64,000 bases of DNA, from NCBI GenBank assembly GCA_052039575.1, contig JBQGEK010000144.1, positions 4,130-68,129 of the forward strand. The letters are read 5' to 3'. Under the pieces are notes generated by a model. It was not told the origin of the DNA and made no database searches. It worked only from the letters and a program-made list of their open reading frames with translations. Made by a program: the position numbers and the translations under genes. Below are positions 41,627 through 49,950 of the stretch, one piece after another (position 1 is the stretch's first letter; every line of letters begins with the position of its first letter). The DNA is from Patulibacter sp052039575. GTDB lineage: Bacteria > Actinomycetota > Thermoleophilia > Solirubrobacterales > Solirubrobacteraceae.

Positions 41627-41824
41627 TCACCGCAGCGGCATCATCGTCCGCCCCGTGGGGACGGCCGGCAAGCCGCGCGCGGAGCGCGACGCCGACCGGG
41701 CCGCGACGGCCGCGGTCGGATGCCGTAGCTCGCGCTGCCTTCGGCGTGCGAGGACCAGCAGTGCCGTCACGATCAGCGCGTCGACGACGATCCAGCTGGC
41801 CAGCAGGAGGGGGATCCAGGCCAT
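41627..41824 (-). CDS. Small single-pass membrane protein
   Basis: The 65-residue product has one N-terminal transmembrane helix (MAWIPLLLASWIVVDALIVT, continuing ALLVLA) followed at once by a strongly basic cytoplasmic tail (RRRQRELRH). No family is recognised. Support is only compositional: the hydrophobic/basic layout is coherent, and the gene is alone in a 500-base gap between the pyrophosphorylase and the gene at 42030. It may be spurious. Confidence 0.45.
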   Translation of the reverse strand: MAWIPLLLASWIVVDALIVTALLVLARRRQRELRHPTAAVAARSASRSARGLPAVPTGRTMMPLR

Positions 41825-42017
41825 CGGTGCAGTTCACCACATCTCTCGGGGACGCGGTGCGCATACCCCGAATCCGCCCCGCGCACGCACCCCGCGAACG
41901 CGCCGAGCGCACGAGTCCTCGTGGTCGAGCCCGCCGATCCCCCCACCGCCGAGCCGCCCTCGAGCGGGTGAACCCGACGTTTCGATCAGGTTTCTCCCCA
42001 ACGCAGACGATCCGACG

Positions 42018-42023
42018 TAGACT
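42018..42023 (+). promoter_or_regulatory. -10 element of a leaderless transcript
   Basis: TAGACT ends 6 bases before the ATG at 42030. The surrounding CGTAGACTGCGTACAT recurs, with one base changed, at 43375-43390. Confidence 0.6.
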
Positions 42024-42029
42024 GCGTAC

Positions 42030-42476
42030 ATGCAGGATGCCGAAAACGCCTCCGTGGATGGCTCGAAGCTCGTGGTCACGACCCACGCGGCTCATCGCTG
42101 GGCGTCCCGGGTCCGCGGCAACGAGCACCTGCCCCGCCAAGAGGCGGAAGCCGACCTGATGCGCTGCGCGCGGGTCGCCGAGGTCCGCACCACGGCACCG
42201 TCGTGGCTGCTGGTGGCGGACGACGAGTTCCTCGACTCGCGCTATCTGATGCTCGGCGACGACATAGCGATCATCGTCGTCCCCCTCGGCCGCAGCACGA
42301 CCCGGTGGGCGGCGACCACGGTGGTCACGCGCACCGACGCCGGGTCGGTCGCGTCCGCCCAGCGTCGATCGGCCCGGCATCTGCGGATGATCCAGGAACG
42401 CGAACGGACCCCTCGCCGGATCCGGGGCGACAACCGCCGCGACCCCGGACGGAGCGTGACCGAGCTCGACGACTGA
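42030..42476 (+). CDS. Uncharacterised small soluble protein
   Basis: The 148-residue product is an alpha/beta protein without signal peptide or membrane segment. Its core (VVTTHAAHRWASRVRGNEHL, DDEFLDSRYLML, DDIAIIVVPLGRSTTRWAAT) has the strand-helix-strand feel of small RelE/BrnT-like or DUF4258-like folds, but I cannot assign it. The last 45 residues are basic and probably disordered. A leaderless promoter precedes it. The downstream phosphatase gene starts about 120 bases later. Confidence 0.65.
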   Translation: MQDAENASVDGSKLVVTTHAAHRWASRVRGNEHLPRQEAEADLMRCARVAEVRTTAPSWLLVADDEFLDSRYLMLGDDIAIIVVPLGRSTTRWAATTVVTRTDAGSVASAQRRSARHLRMIQERERTPRRIRGDNRRDPGRSVTELDD

Positions 42477-42593
42477 CTGCACCGAGCGGATCGGCATCGC
42501 CGAATCGGGTACCCACCCCTCGTGCTGCTCCGCCCAGACCCGCACCCCGGCGTCAGCCTCCCGCGAGAGGCTCCGTCATCATCGGGTGGCGCC

Positions 42594-43358
42594 GTGATCG
42601 ACCTGCACTGCCACATCCTTCCTGGCGTCGACGACGGCCCCGAGCAGCTCTCGGGCAGCCTCGCCCTTGCTCGCGCCCAGGTCGAGGCGGGGGTCACGAC
42701 CGTGGTCGCCACGCCCCACGTCAGCTGGACCCACCCGACGCCGACCAGCAGCATCGGCCCCGCGGTCGCCGCCCTCCAGGCCGCGATCAGCGCGGCAGCG
42801 ATCCCGCTGCGCGTGCTTCCCGGCGCGGAGGTCGCACTGACCCGGGCCGTCGACCTCACCGCGGAGCAGCTCGCCGAGCTGCGACTGGGCGACAGCGGCT
42901 GGCTGCTGCTCGAGCCCCCGATCGCGGTCGACTCACCTGGCCTCGAAGGCATGATCGGACTGGTCCAATCCCGGGGCAACCGGATCCTGCTCGCCCACCC
43001 CGAACGCTGCGCTGCGTTCCACAGCGACCCGAACCTGCTCGGGCGCCTGGTGCGCTCGGGCTGCCGTGCCCAGGTCACCGCAGGCGCCCTGACCGGCGCG
43101 TTCGGCCGAACCGTCCAGGCCCTCGCCCGACGCTTCGTCGATGAGGGACTGATCCACGTGGTGGCATCGGATGCCCACGACGCCGACTACCGCCGCCCGG
43201 GCCTGCGGCCCGCGATCGAAGACGCCGGGTACGCCCCGCTCGCCGCTTGGCTGACCGCCGACGCACCCGGCGCGATCCTCGCCAACCGCCCGCTGCCACC
43301 GCGCCCCGACTTCACCCCCGTACGGAACAAGCGGCGACGCTGGCGCGGAGGACGCTGA
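42594..43358 (+). CDS. CpsB/CapC-type PHP-domain tyrosine phosphatase
   Basis: The 254-residue protein starts VIDLHCHILPGVDDGPEQLS, the N-terminal metal-binding motif of the CpsB/YwqE phosphatases. It also contains TTVVATPHVSW, LLAHPERCAAF and VVASDAHDADYR, the further His/Asp/Glu ligands of the PHP metal site. Such enzymes dephosphorylate the tyrosine kinase that controls capsule or exopolysaccharide length; the likely partner is the BY-kinase encoded at 34880. I chose GTG 42594 because the family begins with the DLHCH motif and GGTGG lies just upstream; GTG 42522 is a longer alternative. Confidence 0.87.
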   Translation: MIDLHCHILPGVDDGPEQLSGSLALARAQVEAGVTTVVATPHVSWTHPTPTSSIGPAVAALQAAISAAAIPLRVLPGAEVALTRAVDLTAEQLAELRLGDSGWLLLEPPIAVDSPGLEGMIGLVQSRGNRILLAHPERCAAFHSDPNLLGRLVRSGCRAQVTAGALTGAFGRTVQALARRFVDEGLIHVVASDAHDADYRRPGLRPAIEDAGYAPLAAWLTADAPGAILANRPLPPRPDFTPVRNKRRRWRGGR

Positions 43359-43374
43359 GCCCGGACGGGCCGCG

Positions 43375-43390
43375 CGTAGACTTCGTACAT
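43375..43390 (+). promoter_or_regulatory. Repeat of the promoter motif seen at 42015-42030
   Basis: CGTAGACTTCGTACAT differs from the copy before the gene at 42030 by a single base. Its TAGACT (43377-43382) would start transcription near 43389, 24 bases before the short reading frame at 43413. Confidence 0.5.
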
Positions 43391-43412
43391 CACCAACACT
43401 TGGAGGTATTCG

Positions 43413-43481
43413 GTGGCGTTCGTCATGTACGGTAGAGGCATGCTCCCCCAATCACGGTCCCTCTGCTCCGCCGGCAGCTAG
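43413..43481 (+). CDS. Possible 22-residue leader peptide
   Basis: GTG 43413 is preceded at ideal spacing by TTGGAGG, one of the best Shine-Dalgarno sequences in the window, and by a -10 motif at 43377. The peptide would be VAFVMYGRGMLPQSRSLCSA-GS and stops at 43479-43481. It is too short to judge by composition. It lies in the 293-base gap before the MshEN-glycosyltransferase operon and may be a regulatory leader or a small peptide gene. Confidence 0.35.
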   Translation: MAFVMYGRGMLPQSRSLCSAGS

Positions 43482-43603
43482 CCCCGGACCCGCGGCCGGC
43501 GCAGCACCGCTCGCCCCCCGCAGCACCGACAGATCGACGTTCCCCGCAGTAGGGCCCGCTCCGCGGCGTCCGACCTGCTGCTGCGCTCCGCCGGCGGAAG
43601 CCG

Positions 43604-43629
43604 TATATTCATGGGCTGATTGGGCCCAA
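43604..43629 (+). promoter_or_regulatory. -10 element and adjacent palindrome before the second polysaccharide operon
   Basis: TATATT (43604-43609) is a consensus-like -10 hexamer. The expected start point, near 43616, is followed at once by the perfect 10-base palindrome TTGGGCCCAA (43620-43629). The palindrome could be an operator. No good -35 hexamer is visible. Confidence 0.45.
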
Positions 43630-43651
43630 ACCGCCTGAGCCCGGAGTCGAC

Positions 43652-44680
43652 TTGCCAGCCGAACGTCAATATCGCCATCCCGTGGCGCTCACCGCGCTTC
43701 GGCCGTTTGTGCGTCTCTCCCAGCGCCTCGAGCGCCAGACGGTGCCGGTTCCCGAGCCCCCGCGGCCGGCACCGGAGCCCGCGCCGCGCCACTCGGAGCC
43801 GATGCCTCCCGTGAACCCGCCCGAAGCGGAGCGCGAATCCACGGAGCCCGAGCCCGCAACGATGCCGGAGCCGCCCCGCGAGACCACGGCTCCGTCGTCG
43901 GAGGTCGTCCCTGACGACTCCTCCGACGCGTCGCCGACGACCGAGCAGTACCAAGCGATCGACGCCTCAGTGGTGCCCGTCCCGGTCGAGAGCCTCAACC
44001 GCCTCGTGCTCGCGGTCGACGAGCTCGGTTCCGAGATGGTCCACGTCCGCGAGGCGATCCGCGAGCTGACCGCGACGCTCTCGGAGTCCCAGGCCGGCTT
44101 CGCGCGGATCGTCGCGGGCCAGGCGCACGCGAACGGCTCCACCGCGCCAGATCCCCTGACCCTGCCGGACCCGCTCGAGGCGGTCACCGGCCCGTACGTC
44201 TCGGGCGCCCCGTCGCCGACGCCGTTCACCGCTCCGCCGGCGGTGGCCGGCGAGACGCCGCCTGCCTTCGACCCTGCGTCGCTGGCGCCCCGCTCCGATC
44301 CGGCCCCCGCGGCAGCCCCGCCCGCTCCCGCGTTCTCCTTCCCGGAATCGTCGGATCCCCGGACCCCGACCCCCGAGCACGCCAACGGCCTCGGTGACCT
44401 GCCGATCGTCAGCACCGGCGAGGTGCAGGTCGTGATCGGTCCGATCGGGTCGCTCGACGAGCTCGACGACGCCGTCGACCACATCCGTCGGATCAACGGC
44501 GTCACGTCGGTCTCGGTGTCGTCGTTCGAAGGGGCGCACGTGGTCCTCACCGGCGAGCTGTCGCGAGCACTGCCGCTCGCCAGCCTGCTCCGCACCGAGA
44601 TCGGTCGCGACGTCACGTCGTGCCGGCTCGTCGACGGCCGGATCGTGGTCGACTTCGGCGAAGCCGGTCCCCGGGCATGA
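43652..44680 (+). CDS. Proline-rich adaptor with C-terminal ferredoxin-like domain
   Basis: The 342-residue product has a basic N terminus and a Pro/Glu-rich disordered stretch (about 30-95). A helical segment follows (about 105-150, LNRLVLAVDELGSEMVHVRE), then a Pro/Ala-rich linker and a C-terminal domain of about 80 residues (VQVVIGPIGSLDELDDAVDH, then INGVTSVSVSSFEG). That domain has the beta-alpha-beta-beta-alpha-beta layout of ferredoxin-like modules. There is no signal peptide, so it is probably cytoplasmic and may couple partner proteins. TTG 43652 is chosen because GGAG lies 6 bases upstream. Its stop overlaps the next ATG. Function unknown. Confidence 0.75.
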   Translation: MPAERQYRHPVALTALRPFVRLSQRLERQTVPVPEPPRPAPEPAPRHSEPMPPVNPPEAERESTEPEPATMPEPPRETTAPSSEVVPDDSSDASPTTEQYQAIDASVVPVPVESLNRLVLAVDELGSEMVHVREAIRELTATLSESQAGFARIVAGQAHANGSTAPDPLTLPDPLEAVTGPYVSGAPSPTPFTAPPAVAGETPPAFDPASLAPRSDPAPAAAPPAPAFSFPESSDPRTPTPEHANGLGDLPIVSTGEVQVVIGPIGSLDELDDAVDHIRRINGVTSVSVSSFEGAHVVLTGELSRALPLASLLRTEIGRDVTSCRLVDGRIVVDFGEAGPRA

Positions 44681-44859
44681 AGAACCTGCTGGTCGCCGTC
44701 CTGGTGGCGCTGGCCTTCGCGGTCTTCTTCACCGCGTTCCTGCTGCTCCCCCTGCTGGTGATCCTCATCGCCTACTGGGTGATGATCTGGCAGGCCAAGC
44801 GGCGCTCGCGGAAGGCGAAGGCCACCAACCACCCCGAAGCCGAGGCGGCGAAGGCATGA
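44677..44859 (+). CDS. 60-residue membrane peptide of the polysaccharide operon
   Basis: The product has a long hydrophobic N-terminal stretch (LLVAVLVALAFAVFFTAFLL, continuing to about residue 40), enough for one long or two short membrane helices, then a basic Lys/Arg tail (KRRSRKAKA). Its ATG overlaps the upstream stop and its stop overlaps the downstream ATG (ATGA at both ends), so it is translated together with the adaptor and the glycosyltransferase. It may be a small subunit of the synthase. No family is known to me. Confidence 0.75.
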   Translation: MKNLLVAVLVALAFAVFFTAFLLLPLLVILIAYWVMIWQAKRRSRKAKATNHPEAEAAKA

Positions 44860-47138
44860 CGTCCGAGCGCATTCCGTCCGGCGGACCATCCGACTACAAC
44901 CTCGCCGCGTCCTGGGCACGCCGTATAGCCGCACGCCACGACCTCGAGTTCGTCGACCTGCGCACGTACGAGGACGGCCCGCTCGTCGCGCAACTACTCG
45001 ACGAGCAGAGCTGCCGCGAGCTGCGCGCCCTGCCGCTCGGCCTCCGTGACGGCGCGGTCACCGTCGCCGTGCTCGATCCGACGCTTCCCGGGCTCGAGCG
45101 CACGCTGTCCCACCGGCTCGGCGGGCGTCCTGTCCGGCTGGCCGTCTCGGCCGACGACGCGCTCCGCGGGGCGATCGAACGGCGCTTCGCCGAGCAGGTC
45201 GAGGACGAGGTCACCTACCAGGGGTCCCAGCTCGGCGACATCCTGATCTCGTACGGCGTCGTCACGCCGGCCCAGGTCGACGCCGGCCTTCGCGAGCAGG
45301 AGACGTCCGGCGGCCTGCTCGGCAACATCCTGCTGCACGCCGACCTGATCGACGAAGCCACGCTGATCCAGGCGCTCTCCGAGCTGCACGAGCTGCCGGT
45401 GATCGACCTCGGCGCCGTCGAGCCGACGCCCGAGGCGCTGATCGAGGTTCCCGAGTACATGCAGCGCGAGCTGCGGATCGTGCCGATCGCCGTGCGCGGC
45501 GACACGCTGTTCGTCGCTAGCCGCGACATCCTCCGTCCGGCCGACCGCGAGCGGCTGCAGACGGTGACCGCCAAACACCCCGCGGTACTGCTCGCGCCCG
45601 CCAGCGAGATCGACCTGCTGCAGCAGCGGATCAACCGGGACGCCTACTCGCACACCGCGGTCGACCTGCTGCGCGAGAACGACCCGGCCGACTCCGGCAG
45701 CGTCGTCTTCACCCGTGGCCAGAAGATGACCTTCGCGATCCTCGCGCTGCTGGTCATCGTCTTCCTCTTCATCGCACCGATCACCGCGCTCGCGGTCGTC
45801 TTCGGCGTGCTCAGCGTCTTCCACCTCGCGGTCTCGTTCTACAAGCTCCGGTTGGTGCTGAAGAGCCTCGGCGCCCACGCCGGGATCGACGTCACCCAGG
45901 ACGAGGTCGACGGGCTCGACGACTCGACCCTGCCGACCTACACGATCCTCGTGCCGCTGTTCCGCGAGGCCGCCGTCGTCCCGGCCCTGGTCCGCGGCGT
46001 CCACGGGCTCGACTACCCGCGCCACAAGCTCGACGTCCGGCTGCTCTGCGAGGAGGAGGACGAGGAGACGATCGAGGCGATCCGCGCGCTCAACCTGCCG
46101 GCGCACTTCCATCTGGTGATCGTGCCCCCGAGCCTGCCCCAGACCAAGCCGAAGGCGTGCAACTACGGCCTGATCCAGGCGACGGGCGAGATCACCGTGA
46201 TCTACGACGCCGAGGACCGGCCGGATCCGGACCAGCTCAAGCGCGTCGTCGCCGCGTTCCGCAAGTCGCCGAGCAACGTCGCCTGCATCCAGGCCAAGCT
46301 GAACTACTTCAACTCGGAGCAGAACCTGCTGACGCGCTGGTTCACCACCGAGTACTCGATGTGGTTCGACCTGATGCTGCCGGGTCTGGACAACGCGAAG
46401 GCGCCGATCCCGCTGGGCGGCACGTCGAACCACTTCAAGACCCGCGAGCTGCTCGAGCTCGGGGCGTGGGATCCGTACAACGTCACCGAGGACGCCGACC
46501 TGGGGATCCGCCTGTACAAGGCCGGGCTCGAGACGGCCGTGATCGACTCGACCACGTACGAGGAAGCCAACTCGGACCTGCCCAACTGGATCCGCCAGCG
46601 CTCGCGCTGGATCAAGGGCTACTTCCAGACGTACCTGGTCCACATGCGCAACCCGGTGAAGCTCTACCGGCAGATGGGCTTCTCGGGCTTCATCAGCTTC
46701 CAGCTGGTGATCGGCGGCACCCTCACCTTCCTGATCAACCCGATCATGTGGGGCCTGACGACGCTGTTCACGCTGTCGCAGTGGGACCTGATCCGGCAGA
46801 TCTTCCCCGGCTTCGTCTTCTACGCCGCCGTCTTCCAGCTGGTGGTCGGCAACTTCGTCTTCGTCTACGCCAACATCGCCGGCACGATCCACCGCGGCTA
46901 CTTCTCGCTGGTCCGCCAGGCGCTGTTCTCGCCGCTCTACTGGGGCTTCATGTCGATCGCCGCCTGGAAGGGCTTCTGGCAGCTGATCACCAACCCCTTC
47001 TACTGGGAGAAGACCGAGCACGGGCTCGACGCGGCGCACACGCCCGCGGCCCCCCGAGCCGCCGCTCCCCCGGCCGTCGCGGCACCGACCGCGACAGCCA
47101 CCGTTCTCGAACCGAGCGCCGGGCGGGTGCGCGCATGA
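44856..47138 (+). CDS. MshEN-domain family-2 glycosyltransferase (putative c-di-GMP-gated polysaccharide synthase)
   Basis: The 760-residue protein has an N-terminal MshEN/GspE-N module (about 120-265, LGDILISYGVVTPAQVDAGL, then LLGNILLHADLIDEATLIQA). MshEN domains of this type bind c-di-GMP. A degenerate related segment precedes it (10-115). Two membrane helices (about 291-330) lead to a processive GT2 domain with DAEDRPD (451-457), TEDADLG (544-550) and QRSRW (581-585), the D,D,D,QxxRW set of cellulose-synthase-like enzymes. Three or four further helices follow. The order resembles NfrB reversed. It should polymerise and extrude a glycan across the membrane. It overlaps both neighbours by 4 bases. 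Confidence 0.9.
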   Translation: MTSERIPSGGPSDYNLAASWARRIAARHDLEFVDLRTYEDGPLVAQLLDEQSCRELRALPLGLRDGAVTVAVLDPTLPGLERTLSHRLGGRPVRLAVSADDALRGAIERRFAEQVEDEVTYQGSQLGDILISYGVVTPAQVDAGLREQETSGGLLGNILLHADLIDEATLIQALSELHELPVIDLGAVEPTPEALIEVPEYMQRELRIVPIAVRGDTLFVASRDILRPADRERLQTVTAKHPAVLLAPASEIDLLQQRINRDAYSHTAVDLLRENDPADSGSVVFTRGQKMTFAILALLVIVFLFIAPITALAVVFGVLSVFHLAVSFYKLRLVLKSLGAHAGIDVTQDEVDGLDDSTLPTYTILVPLFREAAVVPALVRGVHGLDYPRHKLDVRLLCEEEDEETIEAIRALNLPAHFHLVIVPPSLPQTKPKACNYGLIQATGEITVIYDAEDRPDPDQLKRVVAAFRKSPSNVACIQAKLNYFNSEQNLLTRWFTTEYSMWFDLMLPGLDNAKAPIPLGGTSNHFKTRELLELGAWDPYNVTEDADLGIRLYKAGLETAVIDSTTYEEANSDLPNWIRQRSRWIKGYFQTYLVHMRNPVKLYRQMGFSGFISFQLVIGGTLTFLINPIMWGLTTLFTLSQWDLIRQIFPGFVFYAAVFQLVVGNFVFVYANIAGTIHRGYFSLVRQALFSPLYWGFMSIAAWKGFWQLITNPFYWEKTEHGLDAAHTPAAPRAAAPPAVAAPTATATVLEPSAGRVRA

Positions 47139-48841
47139 GCCCGACGACCGACCTTTCGGAAGCCCGGCGGCCCGTCGCACGGATCCTCGTCCCGGAGGAA
47201 GAGGTCAACGTCCCCGGGCCGAAGCGTCGCCCCGACGACATCGACGCGCCCGTCGGCCTGCTCCGCTTCGAGGCGCTGTTCGTCTTCCTGATCGGCTGGC
47301 TGCTGTTCGCCGCCGTCGGCTACCGCGCGGTGATCGACCAGCACATCGTTCCCGCCGATGCGCTCGACCTGATGGGCCGGGCCTACTACGTCTGGCACAA
47401 CGACCCCGCCAAGCTCGCGGCGATCGGGTTCAGTGCCCCTCCGCTGCAGACGCTCGGTCTGCTGCCGTTCGCCATCGTCAAGCCGCTGGCCAGCTCACTG
47501 ATCGCGCTGCCGGTCGCCTCCGGCTTCTGGGGCGCGATCGCGCTGATGCTGATCCACCGCACGCTCGCGCGTTGCGGATTCACGCTCTGGCGCCGCGTCC
47601 TGGCGACCGCCCTGGTCGCCCTCAACCCGCTCTGGCTGTTCTACGCCAGCACCGGGATGCCGGACATGATCTACGTGGCCGCGCTGGCCGCCACGGTCTA
47701 CTTCGTCTTCACCTGGGTGATCGAGGACCAACCGCGATTCGTGGCCGGCGTCGGGCTGTGCCTCGCGCTGCTCTCGATCGGCCGCTTCGGCTTCATCCTC
47801 TGGGCGATCCTGCTGGCGATCGTCGTCGCGGTCGTGCTCGCGGTCCGCAAGGCCCAGGACGACGAGAGCGAGGGCCTGCTGATCACGATGCTCGCCCCGA
47901 CCGCCGCCGTCGTGGTGCTGTGGATCTTCGTCTGCTGGCTGATCGCCGGCGACCCGTTCGGCTGGATCGTCGACGCGCAGCGGTTCGGCGGCCCGAGCGC
48001 GTCGAACGCCGCTCATCCGGTCGAGCTCGGGGAGCTGGTCAAGCACACCGGCGCGGTCCTGCTCGGCGGCTCGCTGATCACCGTGCTCGCGTTCCTCGGA
48101 TTGCTGTGGGGCGCGACCGCCAAGCGCGACATGATCGCGGGCGGCATGGCGATCGTGGTGATCGGCGGCATCGCCGTGCTGGTCGGCAACGCGCTGATCC
48201 ACGACGACCTGTCGCTGCTGTCGCTGCGGTCGGTGCTCCCGCTCACCGTCTTCGGCATCGGCGCCGCGGCCTGGCTCGCCCGCAGCCAGGGGTCGCTCGG
48301 CGCGACGATGTCGATCGTCTCGCTGGTACTGGCGATCCCGGCTTCCGCGATCGCGATGGACCGCTACCCGTACCAGAACCTCGAGCAGGCGTTCCTCCGC
48401 GGCCTGATCGAGCAGAAGGACCAGGAGGGCACGAGCTCTCGTGGCGGCTATCAGGTCGGAATCAGGGACTCGCAACGGATGGCCGCCTTCATCAAGGCGA
48501 CCGTCGACGATCGCCGCGACACGGTGCTCGCGGACAACTCGGTGGTCGGCGGAGTGATCCTGCTCACCGGCCGTCCGGAGGCCTTCGTCGACCGCGTCGA
48601 CCAAGGCGACAAGCACTTCCTCGAGGTCTTGCGCAGCCCGTGGGGCAAGGTGCGCTACATCCTGACCACCGGCGGTGCCGGCTCGGGGGCGACCACGATC
48701 AACCAGCAGTTCCCCGGCGCGACGCGCGGCACCGTCGCCGGCCTCTCGCCGGTGTTCACGTCCGGGCGCTACGTCCTGCTCTCCGTCGCGCAGAACGACC
48801 CGCGTCGCGCCGCCGACGAGGAAGCCGAGGAGGCCCCGTGA
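47135..48841 (+). CDS. Polytopic GT-C-like membrane protein
   Basis: The 568-residue protein has a hydrophilic N terminus (about 1-45), 10-12 transmembrane segments (about 46-400) and a soluble extracytoplasmic C-terminal domain of about 150 residues. The first loop contains DLMGRAYYVWHNDPAKLAAI, with an acidic residue after the first helix as in GT-C glycosyltransferases that use polyprenyl-phosphate sugars. I cannot name a closer family. It would add side sugars or modify the glycan made by the preceding synthase. Start and end each overlap a neighbour by 4 bases. Confidence 0.75.
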   Translation: MSPTTDLSEARRPVARILVPEEEVNVPGPKRRPDDIDAPVGLLRFEALFVFLIGWLLFAAVGYRAVIDQHIVPADALDLMGRAYYVWHNDPAKLAAIGFSAPPLQTLGLLPFAIVKPLASSLIALPVASGFWGAIALMLIHRTLARCGFTLWRRVLATALVALNPLWLFYASTGMPDMIYVAALAATVYFVFTWVIEDQPRFVAGVGLCLALLSIGRFGFILWAILLAIVVAVVLAVRKAQDDESEGLLITMLAPTAAVVVLWIFVCWLIAGDPFGWIVDAQRFGGPSASNAAHPVELGELVKHTGAVLLGGSLITVLAFLGLLWGATAKRDMIAGGMAIVVIGGIAVLVGNALIHDDLSLLSLRSVLPLTVFGIGAAAWLARSQGSLGATMSIVSLVLAIPASAIAMDRYPYQNLEQAFLRGLIEQKDQEGTSSRGGYQVGIRDSQRMAAFIKATVDDRRDTVLADNSVVGGVILLTGRPEAFVDRVDQGDKHFLEVLRSPWGKVRYILTTGGAGSGATTINQQFPGATRGTVAGLSPVFTSGRYVLLSVAQNDPRRAADEEAEEAP

Positions 48842-49950
48842 TCGGTCGCGTGACCCGCCCGGCGACGTGGCTCGCCGCTGCCGTCGCCCTGTCGCTCGGA
48901 GTCGCCGCCTGCGGCGGGGACAACGGCGACGATACGACGACCAGCCAGACGACCGGCACGCAGCCCGCCCGCGAGCTGGCACACGACCTCGGCGGCCCCA
49001 CGCCGTTCGCGGCCAACAGTCCGTGGAACCGCACGGTCGAGACCGCCAGCGTCGACCCGAACTCGTCCCGGATGATCCGCCTGGGCGCGCGCTCTCCGGT
49101 CCCGGCGAAGGAGGACGAGCGGCTCGGTGCGCTGCGCAACCGCTTCAACCTCTACATCAACATGGACACGACGGCGTGGACGCCGGGCGTGTTCCGGATC
49201 GGCGTCGGCCGTCGCGTTCGGATGGTCTGTCGCCAGGTCCACTGCGGCCGCCAGGTCGACGCCGTCCCGTCGCACCTGGTGCTGCCCGACGACGCCGTGC
49301 CGGACAGCGGCCACGACGGCTGGATGATCCTCGTCGACCAGGAACGGGGGATCGCCTGGGACCTGTGGCGCTCGCGCCGCGTCGGCCAGACGATCTCGTA
49401 CGCGTTCGCCCGACGCTGGTCGCTGAACGCCAGCGGTGCGGGCACCCCACGGAGCGACACCTACCCGCGCACGCCGAGCTTGCGCGGGTCCGGCCTGCCG
49501 CTGATCGGCGGCCTGATCCGCCCGAAGGAGCTGCGCGAAGGCCGGATCCGCCACGCGCTCGCGATCGCGATCCCCGGACCCGCCGCGTCGCAGTACGTCG
49601 CCCCGGCGACGACCACCAACGGCCTCTCCGACTCGCGGTCGATCCCGCAGGGCGCGCGGCTGCGGCTGAAGCCCGAGGCGCTCGCGCGCGTGCAGCAGAA
49701 GCGCAACCAGCAACCGGGAGCGATCACTGTCGCTCAGACGCTCTACACCTACGGCGCGATCGTGGTCGACCGCGCCGATTCCCCGACGCTCTACGCGCAG
49801 CGCAACGGGGACTACAAGGGCCTGCTGACCGGCAACGCGCTGCGCGAGCTCCGCCTGTCCGACTTCGAGGTCCTGACCCTGCCGAAGCGAGTCACCGACC
49901 CCGACGCTCCCCCGAAGGCCACCGATGACACGTCCGTCGATGATGCGTAG
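48838..49950 (+). CDS. Lipoprotein of the polysaccharide operon, unknown family
   Basis: The 370-residue product has a lipoprotein signal peptide with lipobox LGVAAC (Cys25). The mature part begins after a Thr-rich linker with PFAANSPWN and contains DSGHDGWMILVDQERGIAWD and GRIRHALAIAIPGPAASQY. This pattern looks like a beta-rich extracellular enzyme or carbohydrate-binding fold; His/Asp residues in GHDGW and RHALAI could be catalytic. I do not recognise a family. GTG 48838 overlaps the upstream stop (GTGA), and the next gene begins 26 bases before its end. Confidence 0.75.
   Translation: MIGRVTRPATWLAAAVALSLGVAACGGDNGDDTTTSQTTGTQPARELAHDLGGPTPFAANSPWNRTVETASVDPNSSRMIRLGARSPVPAKEDERLGALRNRFNLYINMDTTAWTPGVFRIGVGRRVRMVCRQVHCGRQVDAVPSHLVLPDDAVPDSGHDGWMILVDQERGIAWDLWRSRRVGQTISYAFARRWSLNASGAGTPRSDTYPRTPSLRGSGLPLIGGLIRPKELREGRIRHALAIAIPGPAASQYVAPATTTNGLSDSRSIPQGARLRLKPEALARVQQKRNQQPGAITVAQTLYTYGAIVVDRADSPTLYAQRNGDYKGLLTGNALRELRLSDFEVLTLPKRVTDPDAPPKATDDTSVDDA

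Noticed and set aside
44994..47180. Minus-strand open frame of 728 codons opposite the MshEN-glycosyltransferase gene
   Set aside because: Composed of repetitive Arg/Asp/Gln/Val residues, with no motifs. The plus strand encodes a clear family-2 glycosyltransferase.
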